Shown piece by piece: positions 15,560 through 24,383 of a DNA stretch of 50,992 bases (within the stretch, counting starts at the first letter, position 1; every line of letters begins with the position of its first letter). Under the pieces are notes generated by a model that was not told the origin of the DNA, did not search any database, and saw only the letters and a list, made by a program, of their open reading frames with translations. Location of the stretch: the NCBI GenBank assembly GCA_039679385.1, contig JBDKVB010000147.1:1-50992 (forward strand), in the 5' to 3' direction. The DNA is from Armatimonadia bacterium. GTDB taxonomy: Bacteria > Armatimonadota > Zipacnadia > Zipacnadales > JABUFB01. The position numbers were made by a program, and so were the translations under genes.

Positions 15560-15913
15560 CTAGCGTTCCGTCTGAATCTCAATGCGCACGGTGTTGCCCG
15601 CCGGGAGCTTCTTGGGGCCGTGCTCGATGTACTCGCGGAGACGCTCGATCTCGGCGTTCATTGCATCGATCTGGTCCAGCAGCTTCAGGACCACTTCGAC
15701 GCCCGCCAGGTTCACACCCATCTCCTGGGTCAACCGCTGAATCTGTCGCGAGCGCTCGATGTCACGCTCCGAGTACAGTCGCACGTTGCTCCCGCTCCGA
15801 CGGGGCGACAGGAGCCCGAGACGCTCATAGGTCCGCAGCGTTTGCGGATGGCATTGCAGCAATCGCGATGCGACGCTGATGTAATACACCGGTTCGTCAG
15901 ATAGCTCTGGCAT
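15560..15913 (-). CDS. hspR: Heat-shock repressor HspR (MerR family)
   Basis: 117 residues. MerR-type winged helix at about 8-75: [28 protein letters not shown] with [10 protein letters not shown] following, as in HspR, then a short helical tail ([20 protein letters not shown]). HspR binds HAIR inverted repeats (CTTGAGT-N7-ACTCAAG) at dnaK promoters with DnaK as co-repressor. Here the gene follows dnaJ by 66 nt, the classical dnaK-dnaJ-hspR order, and a HAIR-like repeat overlaps the dnaK promoter at 20218-20238. This makes the assignment secure. Confidence 0.9.
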   Translation of the reverse strand: MPELSDEPVYYISVASRLLQCHPQTLRTYERLGLLSPRRSGSNVRLYSERDIERSRQIQRLTQEMGVNLAGVEVVLKLLDQIDAMNAEIERLREYIEHGPKKLPAGNTVRIEIQTER

Positions 15914-15979
15914 CGTACACCTCGACTACGCCCCCAGCAGAGAATCGCCTTGCACACACAGCTTGGGCCGAGGCCGCGA

Positions 15980-17098
15980 CTACAGCCCCTGCGGCAAGTC
16001 TGCTCGTGGGTCTTCTTCGGTCACCCGCTGCAGCTCCTCGAGCAGCTCTCGCTGCTCCTTGCTCAGCCGCCGCGGCGGAAGGATCGCAACGGTTACGAAC
16101 TGATCGGAACGGCTCTTCGTTGCGGGCAGGACAGTGCCCTGACCCTTGAGGCGGAAGCGCTGGCCGCTCTTGGTGCCCGGCGGGATCCGCAAGGCTACAG
16201 ACCCCTCCACCGTCGGAACCGAGATCCGTGCGCCGAGTGCCGCTTCGGTGAAGCTGATCGGTACCTCTACTTCGATATCGTCTCCCACCCGCCTGAAGAA
16301 GGGGTGGTCTTCTACCTTCATGACCAGGATCAGGTCGCCATCCGCTCCGCCACGTACACCCCGGGCGCCCTCACCGGCGAGTCGTATCTTGCTGCCGCTC
16401 TTCACACCGGCGGGGATGCGCACCTTGAGGCGTCGCTCGCGGAGGACCTCGCCGCCGCCACGGCACTTGGGGCACTGCGCCGTGATGACCTGACCTGCTC
16501 CCTGACACTGCGGGCAGGCGCCACCGAAACCGAAGAGGCCGGTGCTACGCATGCTCTGCCCGGTGCCGCCACAGGCGGGACAGGTCTGCGACTTGCCGCC
16601 CAGGCCGTCGCACTCCGGACAGCGGTCGGCGATGCTCAGCGTCAGCCCCTTCTCGCCGCCTCTCACGGCATCGGCAAAGCTGATGGGCAACTCGTGCGAG
16701 ATCGTCTGTCCGCGCTCCGGGCCACGTTCAACCCGGGTGCGCTGTCGACCGGTGCCGCGCCGCAGGTCACCGAACAGGCTCCCGAAAATGTCCTCGAAGC
16801 TGCCGGCGCCGAAGTTCGTGTAGACGAAGTCTCCGAAGTCGCCGCCCTGCCAGCTTCCGCTCTGCTGAGCCTGCTGCCAGGCCTGCCCGTACTGGTCATA
16901 CTTCGAGCGCTTCTCAGGGTCGCTGAGCACTTCGTAGGCCTGGCTGATGCGCTTGTAGCGCTCCTCCGAGGCCTTGTCCCCCGGGTTGACATCCGGGTGG
17001 TACTTGCGGGCAGCCTTCCGGTACGCCTTCTTGATCTCGTCCGCGGAGGCGCCCCTGCTGACACCGAGAAGTTCGTAGAAATCCGTTGCGTTATCCAT
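15980..17098 (-). CDS. dnaJ: Chaperone protein DnaJ
   Basis: 372 residues. J domain at 1-70 with the HPD motif at about 34-36 (KYHPDVNPG), a Gly/Phe-rich linker ([15 protein letters not shown]), four zinc-binding CxxCxGxG repeats ([32 protein letters not shown]) and the two C-terminal peptide-binding domains. This is a complete type I DnaJ, which delivers unfolded proteins to DnaK and stimulates its ATPase. It lies downstream of two hsp20 genes and upstream of hspR on the same strand, about 140 nt from the former. Confidence 0.95.
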   Translation of the reverse strand: MDNATDFYELLGVSRGASADEIKKAYRKAARKYHPDVNPGDKASEERYKRISQAYEVLSDPEKRSKYDQYGQAWQQAQQSGSWQGGDFGDFVYTNFGAGSFEDIFGSLFGDLRRGTGRQRTRVERGPERGQTISHELPISFADAVRGGEKGLTLSIADRCPECDGLGGKSQTCPACGGTGQSMRSTGLFGFGGACPQCQGAGQVITAQCPKCRGGGEVLRERRLKVRIPAGVKSGSKIRLAGEGARGVRGGADGDLILVMKVEDHPFFRRVGDDIEVEVPISFTEAALGARISVPTVEGSVALRIPPGTKSGQRFRLKGQGTVLPATKSRSDQFVTVAILPPRRLSKEQRELLEELQRVTEEDPRADLPQGL

Positions 17099-17239
17099 AG
17101 GGTCGAGCCTGATTCACCTGTCGTGTGCACTGGAAACTTGCTCCGCGAAGGGTCCCCTGCGTCTTTGCCCTCGCACAGCTCTCCCTGCTCAGCCTGTCCT
17201 GATCGAAGCTCTCTCTGCGGCCTGGCGGAGGTGCTCGCT

Positions 17240-17662
17240 TCAGGCCTCAACCGGCACTTCCACCGGTCCCGAGGCCTGGGGGGCCACGCGTCCCACCTGC
17301 ACCGTCAAGACCCCGTCCCGCAGCCTCGCGGTCACGGTGCCGACGTCGGCATCCGAGGGCAGTGCTACCGTCCGTGTGAAGGGACCGGACTGCCGCTCAC
17401 CTCGCAGCACCTGTCCACTCTCGCGATCCGGAAGCGTCTTGCGGCCCGCAAGGTGAAGTGCCCCGTGCTCGGCATAGACCCGCAACCCCTCCCGGGAGAC
17501 CCCCGGCAGATCCAACCGGATCAGGTATGAGTCGGCCGTGCGCGAGATATCCGTGGGCGGGTCGAAGCTCGGGGTAGTTGCCGGAGCTTCACGCCAGGCC
17601 CTGGCCTCGCGAAAGGCGCGGTCGAATTCGTCCTGGAGCTCGAGAAGAGTCCTCATCCGCAT
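17240..17662 (-). CDS. Small heat-shock protein Hsp20 (alpha-crystallin domain)
   Basis: 140 residues. The alpha-crystallin domain covers about 38-130, with YLIRLDLPGVSREGLRV, the GALHLAGRK strand, GPFTRTVALPSDAD and the closing strand DGVLTVQVG. The N-terminal 35 residues are short and helical. The C-terminal tail lacks the clear I-x-I/V anchor of many sHSPs, although PVEVPVEA follows. It acts as an ATP-independent holdase. Second of two sHSP genes between dnaK and dnaJ. The two differ strongly in sequence, so they are not a recent duplication. Confidence 0.9.
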   Translation of the reverse strand: MRMRTLLELQDEFDRAFREARAWREAPATTPSFDPPTDISRTADSYLIRLDLPGVSREGLRVYAEHGALHLAGRKTLPDRESGQVLRGERQSGPFTRTVALPSDADVGTVTARLRDGVLTVQVGRVAPQASGPVEVPVEA

Positions 17663-17715
17663 AGCCGGTCGTTCCTTGCCTTCGTCTCTGGAGCCGCTGG
17701 TGCAGTTCCTCGCAA

Positions 17716-18111
17716 TCAGCGCTGCAGCACGATCGTGAGCACGCCCTCCTGCAGTTGTGCCTGAACCTCCCGGGGCTCGAAGGGAAGGCTGAAGGATCGC
17801 AGGAAGTCGCCGAAGGGCCGTTCAGCCTGGAAGAACTCCTCAGCCCGTTGGCTGCTCTCCCGTTCGCGCCGGCCACTCACCGTGAGCACCGTGCCTTCCA
17901 GCGTTACCTCGATCGCCTCTCGGGGCACTCCGCACACTTCCAACTGCACCGTCACGTCCCGCCCGGTAGCGAGGATGTCCGCCGCCGGTGTCCAGAGCCG
18001 ATTGAGAGCCGAAGCTGGACGTGGCTCCGGGTAGGTCGCGTCCAGGAGGGCATGCAGGCGCGCCCGCAGTCGGTTCACTTCCTGAATTGGATCCTTCAGA
18101 TTGCCTACCAT
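17716..18111 (-). CDS. Small heat-shock protein Hsp20 (alpha-crystallin domain)
   Basis: 131 residues. The alpha-crystallin domain starts near residue 43 (PAADILATGRDVTVQLEVCGVPREAI in outline), continues with GTVLTVSGRRERE and FGDFLRSFSLPF, and ends with EGVLTIVLQR at the very C-terminus, so it has almost no C-terminal extension. It lies about 105 nt downstream of dnaK, behind a strong hairpin, and about 50 nt ahead of the second hsp20 gene. Holdase function is inferred from the family. Confidence 0.9.
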   Translation of the reverse strand: MVGNLKDPIQEVNRLRARLHALLDATYPEPRPASALNRLWTPAADILATGRDVTVQLEVCGVPREAIEVTLEGTVLTVSGRRERESSQRAEEFFQAERPFGDFLRSFSLPFEPREVQAQLQEGVLTIVLQR

Positions 18112-18184
18112 CCTCAGTCAGCCTCGCCGTGCTCGCGGTACCAGGTCTGTCGCTGCCGCCCTCGTATGAGGGTCTTTTGCGAGA

Positions 18185-18210
18185 GGGGGCCGGCGATCTC
18201 ACCGGCCCCC
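18185..18210 (-). terminator. Strong hairpin between dnaK and hsp20
   Basis: GGGGGCCGG (18185-18193) and CCGGCCCCC (18202-18210) form a perfect 9-bp stem with an 8-nt loop, directly after the dnaK stop. On the minus strand the tail is TCTCGCAAAAG, without a T-run, so it may be a stabilising or partial-termination hairpin rather than a full terminator, leaving dnaK mRNA more abundant than the genes behind it. Confidence 0.5.
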
Positions 18211-18216
18211 TTCAGG

Positions 18217-20106
18217 TTACTTGTCTTCCGCCTCGAACTCACCCTCGATCACGTCGTCGCCACCGGCAGCTCCTCCAGCGGCGCCGCCACCGACGGGGCC
18301 ACCTGTGGTACCCTCGGCGGCTTGCTCCTGCGGCTGACCGGCCCCTGCTCCGGCTGCCTCATACATCCGCTGCGAGACCCGGGAGAACTCCTGGTTCGCG
18401 GCATCAATGGCTGCTCGGATTGCGGCAGCGTCATCGCCCTTGGTCGCCTCGCGCAGGGCCTCGATCTTGCCCTGGATGGCCGTCTTCTCCTCCGCAGCCA
18501 CCTTGTCGCCCAGTTCGTTCAGCGTCTTCTCCAGCTGGTAGGCGACCTGGTCGCCGTGGTTGCGTGCCTCTGCGAGCTCCTTGAAGCGGTCGTCCTCCGA
18601 CCTGTGCGCGTCAGCCTCCTGGACCATCCGCTGCACGTCGTTGTCGGTGAGCTGGCCGGAGCCGGTGATCGTGATGGACTGCTGCTTACTCGTGGCCTTG
18701 TCGACTGCCGATACGTTCAGAATCCCGTTGGCGTCGAGGTCGAAGGTCACCTCAATCTGCGGCAGACCACGCGGAGCCGGCGGGATACCGGTCAGATGGA
18801 ACCGGCCCAGCGACTTATTCTGACTGGCCCGCGGGCGCTCGCCCTGCAGCACGTGCACTTCCACCGTCGTCTGCATGTCCGAGGCCGTGCTGTAGATCCG
18901 GCTCTCACGGGTCGGGATGTTCGTGTTGCGCTTGATGACGACGTCCATCACGTCGCCCAGGGTCTCGACGCCCAGCGTCAGCGGCGTGACGTCCATCAGA
19001 ACGATGTCTTGCACCTGGTCGCCGGCGAGGACTGCGCCCTGGATCGCCGCACCAACGGCGACCACTTCGTCCGGGTTGATGCCCTTCTTGGGGTCCTTGC
19101 CGGTAAGGCTCTTGACCAGATCCTGCACCTTCGGGATACGGGTCGATCCACCGACCAGGATCACCTCATCCACGTCGCCGTACTTGAGGCTGGCGGCCTT
19201 CATCGCGTCCTCAACCGCGACCCTCGTCTTCTCAATCAGGTCGCTGATGAGCTCCTCGAGCTTGGCCCGGGTAAGGGTCATCTCTAAATGCTTGGGCCCC
19301 TCGCCCTCTACCGAGGTGATGAAGGGCAGGCTGATGGAGGTCGTGACCTGCGTCGAGAGCTCGCACTTGGCCTTCTCCGCGGCCTCCTGGAGGCGCTGAT
19401 GAGCCTGACGGTCCTTGCGCAGGTCGACACCGTTCTCCTTCTGGAACTCGTCTGCCAGGTAGTTCACGATGCGCTGGTCGAAGTCGTCGCCACCGAGGCG
19501 GGTGTCGCCGGAGGTCGCCAGGACCTGGTAGGCGTCGCGCTCCTCGGTGCCAATCTCCACTTCCAGGATCGATACGTCAAAGGTGCCGCCACCGAGGTCG
19601 TAGACCATGATGGTGGCTTCCTTCTTGTCGGCCTTCCAGCCGTAGGCCAGCGCTGCTGCCGTCGGCTCGTTGATGATTCGCAAGACCTCAAGGCCCGCGA
19701 TCTCGCCGGCCTGCTTCGTAGCGGTACGCTGCGTGTCATCGAAGTACGCCGGGACGGTCACGACCGCCTGGGTCACCGGCTCGCCCAGATAGGCCTCTGC
19801 ATCGGCCTTGAGCTTGCTCAGGATCATGGCCGAGATCTGCTCCGGCGAGTACTCCTTGCCGTCGATCGTCGCGCGGTCACGGGTCCCCATCTTCCGCTTG
19901 ATCGAAGCGACAGTGCGCTCCGGGTTCAGGACTGCCTGACGCTTGGCGCTCTGCCCAACGAGGCGCTCCCCTGTCTTCGAGAAACCCACAACCGAAGGGG
20001 TCGTCCGAGCTCCGTCTGCATTCACAATGACGGTTGGCTCGCCGGCCTCAACGACGGCAACGCACGAGTTCGTGGTTCCGAGGTCGATTCCCACTGCTTT
20101 TGCCAT
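18217..20106 (-). CDS. dnaK: Molecular chaperone DnaK (Hsp70)
   Basis: 629 residues, full length. The ATPase signature [13 protein letters not shown] is at residues 6-18, followed by [12 protein letters not shown], the [12 protein letters not shown] phosphate loop and [11 protein letters not shown]. The substrate-binding domain and helical lid follow, and the C-terminal tail is rich in Gly, Ala and Pro and ends in EGEFEAEDK, similar to the usual EEVDxxDK end. First gene of the heat-shock set. Transcription probably begins near 20200 from a perfect consensus promoter overlapped by a HAIR-like HspR site, giving a leader of about 95 nt. Confidence 0.97.
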   Translation of the reverse strand: MAKAVGIDLGTTNSCVAVVEAGEPTVIVNADGARTTPSVVGFSKTGERLVGQSAKRQAVLNPERTVASIKRKMGTRDRATIDGKEYSPEQISAMILSKLKADAEAYLGEPVTQAVVTVPAYFDDTQRTATKQAGEIAGLEVLRIINEPTAAALAYGWKADKKEATIMVYDLGGGTFDVSILEVEIGTEERDAYQVLATSGDTRLGGDDFDQRIVNYLADEFQKENGVDLRKDRQAHQRLQEAAEKAKCELSTQVTTSISLPFITSVEGEGPKHLEMTLTRAKLEELISDLIEKTRVAVEDAMKAASLKYGDVDEVILVGGSTRIPKVQDLVKSLTGKDPKKGINPDEVVAVGAAIQGAVLAGDQVQDIVLMDVTPLTLGVETLGDVMDVVIKRNTNIPTRESRIYSTASDMQTTVEVHVLQGERPRASQNKSLGRFHLTGIPPAPRGLPQIEVTFDLDANGILNVSAVDKATSKQQSITITGSGQLTDNDVQRMVQEADAHRSEDDRFKELAEARNHGDQVAYQLEKTLNELGDKVAAEEKTAIQGKIEALREATKGDDAAAIRAAIDAANQEFSRVSQRMYEAAGAGAGQPQEQAAEGTTGGPVGGGAAGGAAGGDDVIEGEFEAEDK

Positions 20107-20208
20107 GGCACGTCACACCTTTCAGCACGCCGCGGCTTCGCCCAGAACCGGCCGAAAGCCGACTTAGAGGTCAATGGCGGACAGGTCCACCCCGCCTTAC
20201 TGACTGGC

Positions 20209-20237
20209 ATTATAAGGGTTGAGTGCATTACTGTCAA
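20209..20237 (-). promoter_or_regulatory. Perfect sigma70-type promoter of dnaK
   Basis: On the minus strand TTGACA (20237-20232), a 17-nt spacer and TATAAT (20214-20209). All 12 consensus bases match at ideal spacing. Confidence 0.85.
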
Positions 20238-20238
20238 G
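20218..20238 (-). promoter_or_regulatory. HAIR-like HspR operator overlapping the dnaK promoter
   Basis: On the minus strand CTTGACA-N7-ACTCAAC. Against the HAIR consensus CTTGAGT-N7-ACTCAAG the half-sites match 5/7 and 6/7 with the exact 7-nt spacer. It covers the -35 box and most of the spacer, so HspR binding would block RNA polymerase. The hspR gene is in the same cluster. Confidence 0.75.
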
Positions 20239-20281
20239 GTGCTTTACAAGATAAGCCGGAACTCGTCCACCAGCCTCCCGC

Positions 20282-21283
20282 TTACCCGCCCGACCTCATC
20301 CCAAACATCGCCTCAAGGTTCGCCCGCGGGGTTCCCGGCGGCACCTCGCATCCCGCTGCCAGGATGTAGGGGTCGCCCAAAACCCGGTGACTGCGCTCGC
20401 AGGCCCGACGAACCACTTCCGGCGTGGCGCTGTACAGCTCGCTCACCGGGTGGAAGTTGCCCATCAGGATCGTCCGCGGGCCGAGCAGCTCCCGGGCATG
20501 GGTGATGTCGCAGGGGTGATCCAGCTCCACGATCTCAGCGCCGGCCTCAGCCAGATAAGGCAGTAGGTGGGTCGTGTTGCCACAGATATGCAGCCGCGTG
20601 AAGGCCCCGGCTTCGCGAATCGCGGCCACGATTCGCTGCTCGCGAGGCAGGATCAGGCTACGGTAGATCTTGGCGGAGACCAGCGAGGCAGCCGCATCGC
20701 CCACACCAATGAAGTCGGCCCCGGCCTCGATTTGCGCCCGGGCGAAGGCGATCTCCATCTCGGTGACCCAGTCGAAGACCTCCTCCACCCAGGCGGGGTC
20801 ATCATATAGGTCCATCATGAGCTGCGACATCCCGCGCAGGTCGACGGCTTCGGCCATCGGTCCCTCGACCCAGCCAAGAATCGGTACTTCTCCTCCCACC
20901 TGCTCGCGGAACAGTGCACAGGCCTTCACCCGGTCGGTCATTCGTCCGCCGCCCAGTGGATCGGGCCTCTGCAGGCCACCCAGTGCGGACCTGTCTGCGA
21001 GAACCAGCTTGCGGGCTCGCGGCGGCGCGTTGTCGTAGTACTCGAGTTCGGCTCCGCAGTCGGCCGTCTCGCGCACGGGATCGGAGCAGCACGAGACACA
21101 GTCGATGCCGAACTCCTCGACGAGGCGGAGCTGGCAGCGCACGAGTACGCGGAAGTCCCTTACGTAATCGGCATAGCTCTCCCGCTCCATCTCGGCGGAG
21201 TACATCATAAGGATGGGCATGGCCAGGAGTCGGTCGAGGGGCTGTCCGGCAAGCAGTGCGCGGGTCATCTCGAAGGGGTTCAT
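20282..21283 (-). CDS. Uroporphyrinogen decarboxylase (URO-D) family protein
   Basis: 333 residues from ATG 21283, which has GCGAGG about 11 nt upstream; the frame back to 21340 is over-extended. The URO-D/MtaA fold is recognised from the ending pattern LHICGNTTHLLPYLAEAGAEIVELDHPCDI, ILMGNFHPV and the LAAGCEVPPGTPRAN motif. This last motif is typical of the methyltransferase-like branch (methylcobamide:CoM type, MtbA/MtaA-like) rather than HemE. The His/Cys in HICG and the Cys in AAGCE are positioned as zinc ligands in that branch. Isolated gene between the dnaK promoter and a tRNA cluster; methyl-acceptor unknown. Confidence 0.8.
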   Translation of the reverse strand: MNPFEMTRALLAGQPLDRLLAMPILMMYSAEMERESYADYVRDFRVLVRCQLRLVEEFGIDCVSCCSDPVRETADCGAELEYYDNAPPRARKLVLADRSALGGLQRPDPLGGGRMTDRVKACALFREQVGGEVPILGWVEGPMAEAVDLRGMSQLMMDLYDDPAWVEEVFDWVTEMEIAFARAQIEAGADFIGVGDAAASLVSAKIYRSLILPREQRIVAAIREAGAFTRLHICGNTTHLLPYLAEAGAEIVELDHPCDITHARELLGPRTILMGNFHPVSELYSATPEVVRRACERSHRVLGDPYILAAGCEVPPGTPRANLEAMFGMRSGG

Positions 21284-21353
21284 GAGCGGGCCTCGCAGGT
21301 GTGAGAGGAGTACGTGCCTTCGCCATTGTACCACGACCAAAGCACAAAAGGCC

Positions 21354-21383
21354 TTGACGGGCCTTCGGCGTGTTCTCTATAAT
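21354..21383 (+). promoter_or_regulatory. Promoter of the tRNA-Leu/Val/Gly genes
   Basis: TTGACG (21354-21359), 18-nt spacer, TATAAT (21378-21383), ending 10 nt before the tRNA-Leu gene. Confidence 0.75.
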
Positions 21384-21393
21384 GTCGGTCACC

Positions 21394-21481
21394 GCCGAGG
21401 TGGTGGAATTGGCAGACACGCTAGCTTGAGGGGCTAGTGCCCATCACGGGTGTGCGGGTTCAAATCCCGCCCTCGGCACCA
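21394..21481 (+). tRNA. tRNA-Leu (anticodon GAG)
   Basis: Acceptor GCCGAGG pairs with CCTCGGC, with an encoded ACCA end. The anticodon loop TTGAGGG sits on a CTAGC/GCTAG stem, giving GAG at 21428-21430 for CTC codons. The long variable arm (GCCCATCACGGGT) marks a class II leucine tRNA. Confidence 0.95.
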
Positions 21482-21509
21482 ATATGCGATCCTTTGATAA
21501 ACTGCAGTG

Positions 21510-21585
21510 GGGCGGTTAGCTCAGCTGGCAGAGCGCTACCTTCACACGGTAGAAGTCGCAGGTTCAAGTCCCGCACCGCCCACCA
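21510..21585 (+). tRNA. tRNA-Val (anticodon CAC)
   Basis: Acceptor GGGCGGT pairs with ACCGCCC and CCA is encoded. The anticodon stem CTACC/GGTAG holds TTCACAC, anticodon CAC (21543-21545), for GTG codons. It probably shares the tRNA-Leu transcript. Confidence 0.95.
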
Positions 21586-21656
21586 CTCAACAGCGCGCGG
21601 CAGGCCGCCTGCCGTTTCGCCTGACACCGGAGCCGGATTACGCGCCGGTGCGGCAA

Positions 21657-21732
21657 GCGGGAATAGCTCAGCTGGTAGAGCATTAGCTTCCCAAGCTAAG
21701 GGTCGCGGGTTCGAATCCCGTTTCCCGCTCCA
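21657..21732 (+). tRNA. tRNA-Gly (anticodon CCC)
   Basis: Acceptor GCGGGAA pairs with TTCCCGC, discriminator T and encoded CCA. The loop TTCCCAA on a TTAGC/GCTAA stem gives anticodon CCC (21690-21692) for GGG codons. Confidence 0.95.
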
Positions 21733-21779
21733 TGCAGTCAACAGTCCAGAGATCCTCTGGCCCAAGGGGTCAAGGGGTA

Positions 21780-21808
21780 TTGTGGTCCTCTGGGTTTGAT
21801 GCTATAAT
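21780..21808 (+). promoter_or_regulatory. Promoter of the second tRNA-Gly and tRNA-Cys
   Basis: TTGTGG (21780-21785), 17-nt spacer, TATAAT (21803-21808), about 36 nt upstream of tRNA-Gly(GCC). A perfect -10 box between two otherwise adjacent tRNA genes indicates a separate transcript. Confidence 0.65.
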
Positions 21809-21844
21809 CGCGGCGTCCGTCGCAGTGGACTGCCCACACAACGA

Positions 21845-21920
<76 letters not shown>

Positions 21921-22009
21921 AATGATTGATAGAGGCGGGCCGGGCAATCTCGGCCCGCCTTATAATATGTGCCGACGCTCGACCTTCAGGCGTCGGATCT
22001 CCCTTCCGG

Positions 22010-22084
22010 GGCGGCATAGCCAAGTGGTAAGGCGGCGGTCTGCAAAACCGCTATTCAGGGGTTCGATTCCCCTTGCCGCCTCCA
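22010..22084 (+). tRNA. tRNA-Cys (anticodon GCA)
   Basis: Acceptor GGCGGCA pairs with TGCCGCC, discriminator T and encoded CCA. The loop CTGCAAA on a GCGGT/ACCGC stem gives anticodon GCA for TGC/TGT codons. Confidence 0.95.
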
Positions 22085-22422
22085 TTTCTTTTTGTCCTGA
22101 GGTTATGAACGGCCGGGGTTGTCAAAAGGTGTAGTGGGCGGGCACAGTGAACCCTTCCTGGCGGGGCCCTCAGCCCCGACAGTCCCAGAGTGATCCCATC
22201 TGAGCCCCGCCCCGGCGGGACCGGGGCAAAGGGGCAGCGTCACGACGCGGCCTCCATTAGTGGTTCTCGCCTCCGGCGGAGCATGGGGTCCCCAGGCGCC
22301 CTGTCCAGTCCCACACACAAGTCGCACCTGAACCATCCCATGGATCACACTCGAAGTCGGCGCCAACGAAGCCGAAGGACCCACGGCCGCCGACGGAATA
22401 CTTGTACGGAGGGGTAATGACC
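22085..22422 (+). other. Intergenic stretch upstream of the secreted protein gene
   Basis: 338 nt with no convincing ORF. It contains GC-rich inverted repeats (for example around 22153-22175 and 22267-22280) but I see no named riboswitch and no clear promoter. The ribosome site GGAGGGG at 22408-22414 belongs to the next gene. Confidence 0.4.
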
Positions 22423-23847
22423 ATGCTGGCCAGCAACAGGTGGCACCTTCCCATCGCAGCACGCTGGCGCGTCTGGAGCCTGGCGCTCGCCGCCGCTTTC
22501 GCCCTGCCCTGTGCGGTTCAGGCCTGCTCGCCCGACATGCTCCCGTCCCCTGGGCTGTGGACCTACTTCAACCAGAAGATCTACGAGAAGAACTCCTCGC
22601 TCATCTACGAAGAAGACACCGACCACGACGGCGTCAATGATTACCGCATCTTCCGCAACAACCAGGACGGCACCCTGGTGGACCTTCGCCTCAAGCCCGG
22701 AGCCAACGGGATGGTCCCCGATGTAGTCGTCGTCCACGAGAAGAGTCAGGACAAGAAGAACTGGGTCTACGGGTTCTCCAAGAAGGGCGATGGCCAGATC
22801 GACATGATTGTTCGTGGCCAGTACGCCGAGAACAAGTGGAACCAGATGATCTATGACTCCGAGCACGACAACAAGGCCCACACCTTCCTCGCCGACAGCG
22901 ACGAGAACGGCGTCTGGGACTGCATGGGTGTCAGCACCAACGGCGACGGTCGCTTCGACTACCTCTACGACCTCGACAACAAGACCGGCGCCGTCATCAA
23001 CGAGACCATCGGCTGGGTGACCTTCAAGGAGCAGCAGCGCCGCGAGGCCCTGCCTCTGCTGTACTACTCCTTCGTCCCTGAGGTCAAGACTCTCAGCGGC
23101 GACCCGGCGACCATCGTCAGCTCCACCTGGGACTACGGCGACGAGACCGTCCGTCATCACGAATCCCTGGTCACCGGCGAGCACCCTTACAAGGGCGCCG
23201 GCACCTATGACGTCCAGCTCGACGTGGAGTTCAAGGTCGGCAACTCGGACAAGGTCTGGAAGGCCTGGTACGGGATCTCGCTGCCGGTCGTTGAGGGCCC
23301 CGCACCGGCGCCACCACTGACCGAAGAGATGATCCGCGCCTCCATCACGAACTTCTACGGCCTGTGCGGTCTGGTCACTTCCGACGAGCAGCCCAAGACC
23401 GGCACCATCGCCGAGCTGTGGCCGGGAGTGAAGACCCCCGAAGCCGCACCGATGGGCAAGGCACTGCGTGTCAGTGCAGCCGCCCCCGGCACCCTCGATC
23501 TCGGCGTGATGTGGTGGCGCAATGAGGCCGAGGCCAACGCCTTCCTCGACAGCCTGGCCGCAACACCCGGCATCGAGACTCAGCTTCCCGCCGCCGTGGT
23601 GCGGATGGAGTCGGCGCAGCCCTTCGAGGTCGTGAGCAAGGTGCGCGCGAAGCTGCTGGACAGCGAGAAGGACAAGGTCCGCATCGCCGCCTGGCGTGAG
23701 GGCGGGTTCATCATCACGCTGACGAGCAACATGCCGGCCACCGAGGTGCAGCGCTGGACGAGGCTGCTGTACGAAGTCCTCCATCCGGCCCCGGCGAAGG
23801 CTCCGGAGACCGCGACACCCGCGGCCACGACGACTACCAGCGGTTAG
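22423..23847 (+). CDS. Secreted protein with calcium-binding-type loops and a PKD-like domain
   Basis: About 474 residues from ATG 22423 (GGAGGGG 8 nt upstream; an earlier ATG at 22417 is too close). The N-terminus is a long signal peptide ending in ALPCAVQACSPD, possibly a lipobox with Cys as the lipid anchor. The first half holds Asp-rich loops like thrombospondin-3/EF-type repeats (DTDHDGVNDY, DSDENGVWD, STNGDGRFDY). A segment STWDYGDE...GAGTYDVQLDV resembles a PKD domain. The last third is a small alpha/beta region without known motifs, followed by a Pro/Ala/Thr tail. No catalytic site is seen; probably a surface or periplasmic binding protein. Monocistronic with its own terminator. Confidence 0.7.
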   Translation: MLASNRWHLPIAARWRVWSLALAAAFALPCAVQACSPDMLPSPGLWTYFNQKIYEKNSSLIYEEDTDHDGVNDYRIFRNNQDGTLVDLRLKPGANGMVPDVVVVHEKSQDKKNWVYGFSKKGDGQIDMIVRGQYAENKWNQMIYDSEHDNKAHTFLADSDENGVWDCMGVSTNGDGRFDYLYDLDNKTGAVINETIGWVTFKEQQRREALPLLYYSFVPEVKTLSGDPATIVSSTWDYGDETVRHHESLVTGEHPYKGAGTYDVQLDVEFKVGNSDKVWKAWYGISLPVVEGPAPAPPLTEEMIRASITNFYGLCGLVTSDEQPKTGTIAELWPGVKTPEAAPMGKALRVSAAAPGTLDLGVMWWRNEAEANAFLDSLAATPGIETQLPAAVVRMESAQPFEVVSKVRAKLLDSEKDKVRIAAWREGGFIITLTSNMPATEVQRWTRLLYEVLHPAPAKAPETATPAATTTTSG

Positions 23848-23861
23848 TAGATGGTAAACAA

Positions 23862-23896
23862 GAAGGGGCCGACCCACCAGGGCCGGCCCCTTTTGC
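23862..23896 (+). terminator. Rho-independent terminator after the secreted protein gene
   Basis: AAGGGGCCG (23863-23871) pairs with CGGCCCCTT (23884-23892) and continues into TTTT. It lies 15 nt after the stop codon. Confidence 0.85.
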
Positions 23897-24023
23897 GTAC
23901 GTGGACGCTGGACCTTGTGATACACTGATGTGCGAAGTGGGCTGTGCCGATCGCCCACCGCGCGCTGCTCTCCCGGTCGCACGGAACGGGCTGCTCTCCC
24001 GGTCGCAGGGAACAGGTTGCTTT

Positions 24024-24110
24024 GCCGGAGTGGCGGAACAGGCAGACGCATGGGACTTAAAATCCCAGGTCCCTTGGGGCGTGGGGGTTCGAGTCCCCCC
24101 TCCGGCACCA
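24024..24110 (+). tRNA. tRNA-Leu (anticodon TAA)
   Basis: Acceptor GCCGGAG pairs with CTCCGGC, encoded ACCA end, long variable arm (GTCCCTTGGGGCGT). The loop CTTAAAA on a TGGGA/TCCCA stem gives anticodon TAA for TTA codons. Confidence 0.95.
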
Positions 24111-24164
24111 GAGAGACATCGAAACGGCCCAGAGGTCAACGCCTCTGGGCCGTTTGTGGGTTCT
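24111..24164 (+). repeat. First copy of a direct repeat that includes the tRNA-Leu terminator
   Basis: Begins at the first base after tRNA-Leu. It matches 25444-25496 over about 53 nt with only a few differences (GACATC, AAAC, GCCCAGAGG, GCCTCTGGG, GTTTG, GGGTTCT are shared in order). The inner part is an 11-bp terminator stem. Confidence 0.75.
24122..24157 (+). terminator. Rho-independent terminator of tRNA-Leu(TAA)
   Basis: CGGCCCAGAGG (24125-24135) and CCTCTGGGCCG (24142-24152) form a perfect 11-bp stem with a 6-nt loop, preceded by AAA and followed by TTTGT. Confidence 0.85.
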
Positions 24165-24383
24165 GCGGCCCTGCACTGGGCAGACCGCCAAGGCGCGGAA
24201 AGTCAGGACGCATATGTAGACGGAGGTAATGTTTGGGCTAAGGAGAAGGAATGAGTTGTCGATTATCAGATACGTACACGGCGCGGCGCCCGGACGCCCT
24301 CTTGCGCCTCGATGGGAACTCGGTGTTCTGGCATTCCCATCGAACGCCTCTGCCCCCCAAGGGCCGCCAACTGGAGGGTCGCG

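Noticed and set aside
13294-15879. 861-codon plus-strand ORF opposite the Clp ATPase
   Set aside because: Antisense shadow of a highly conserved AAA+ gene; composition (many Leu-Leu-Leu, His-Leu runs) is typical of a reverse-complement frame.
15950-19287. Long plus-strand ORFs opposite dnaJ, hsp20 and dnaK
   Set aside because: All are antisense frames of well-recognised chaperone genes.
22085-22422. Riboswitch in the gap after tRNA-Cys
   Set aside because: Only generic GC-rich stems are visible, with no match to a class I know.
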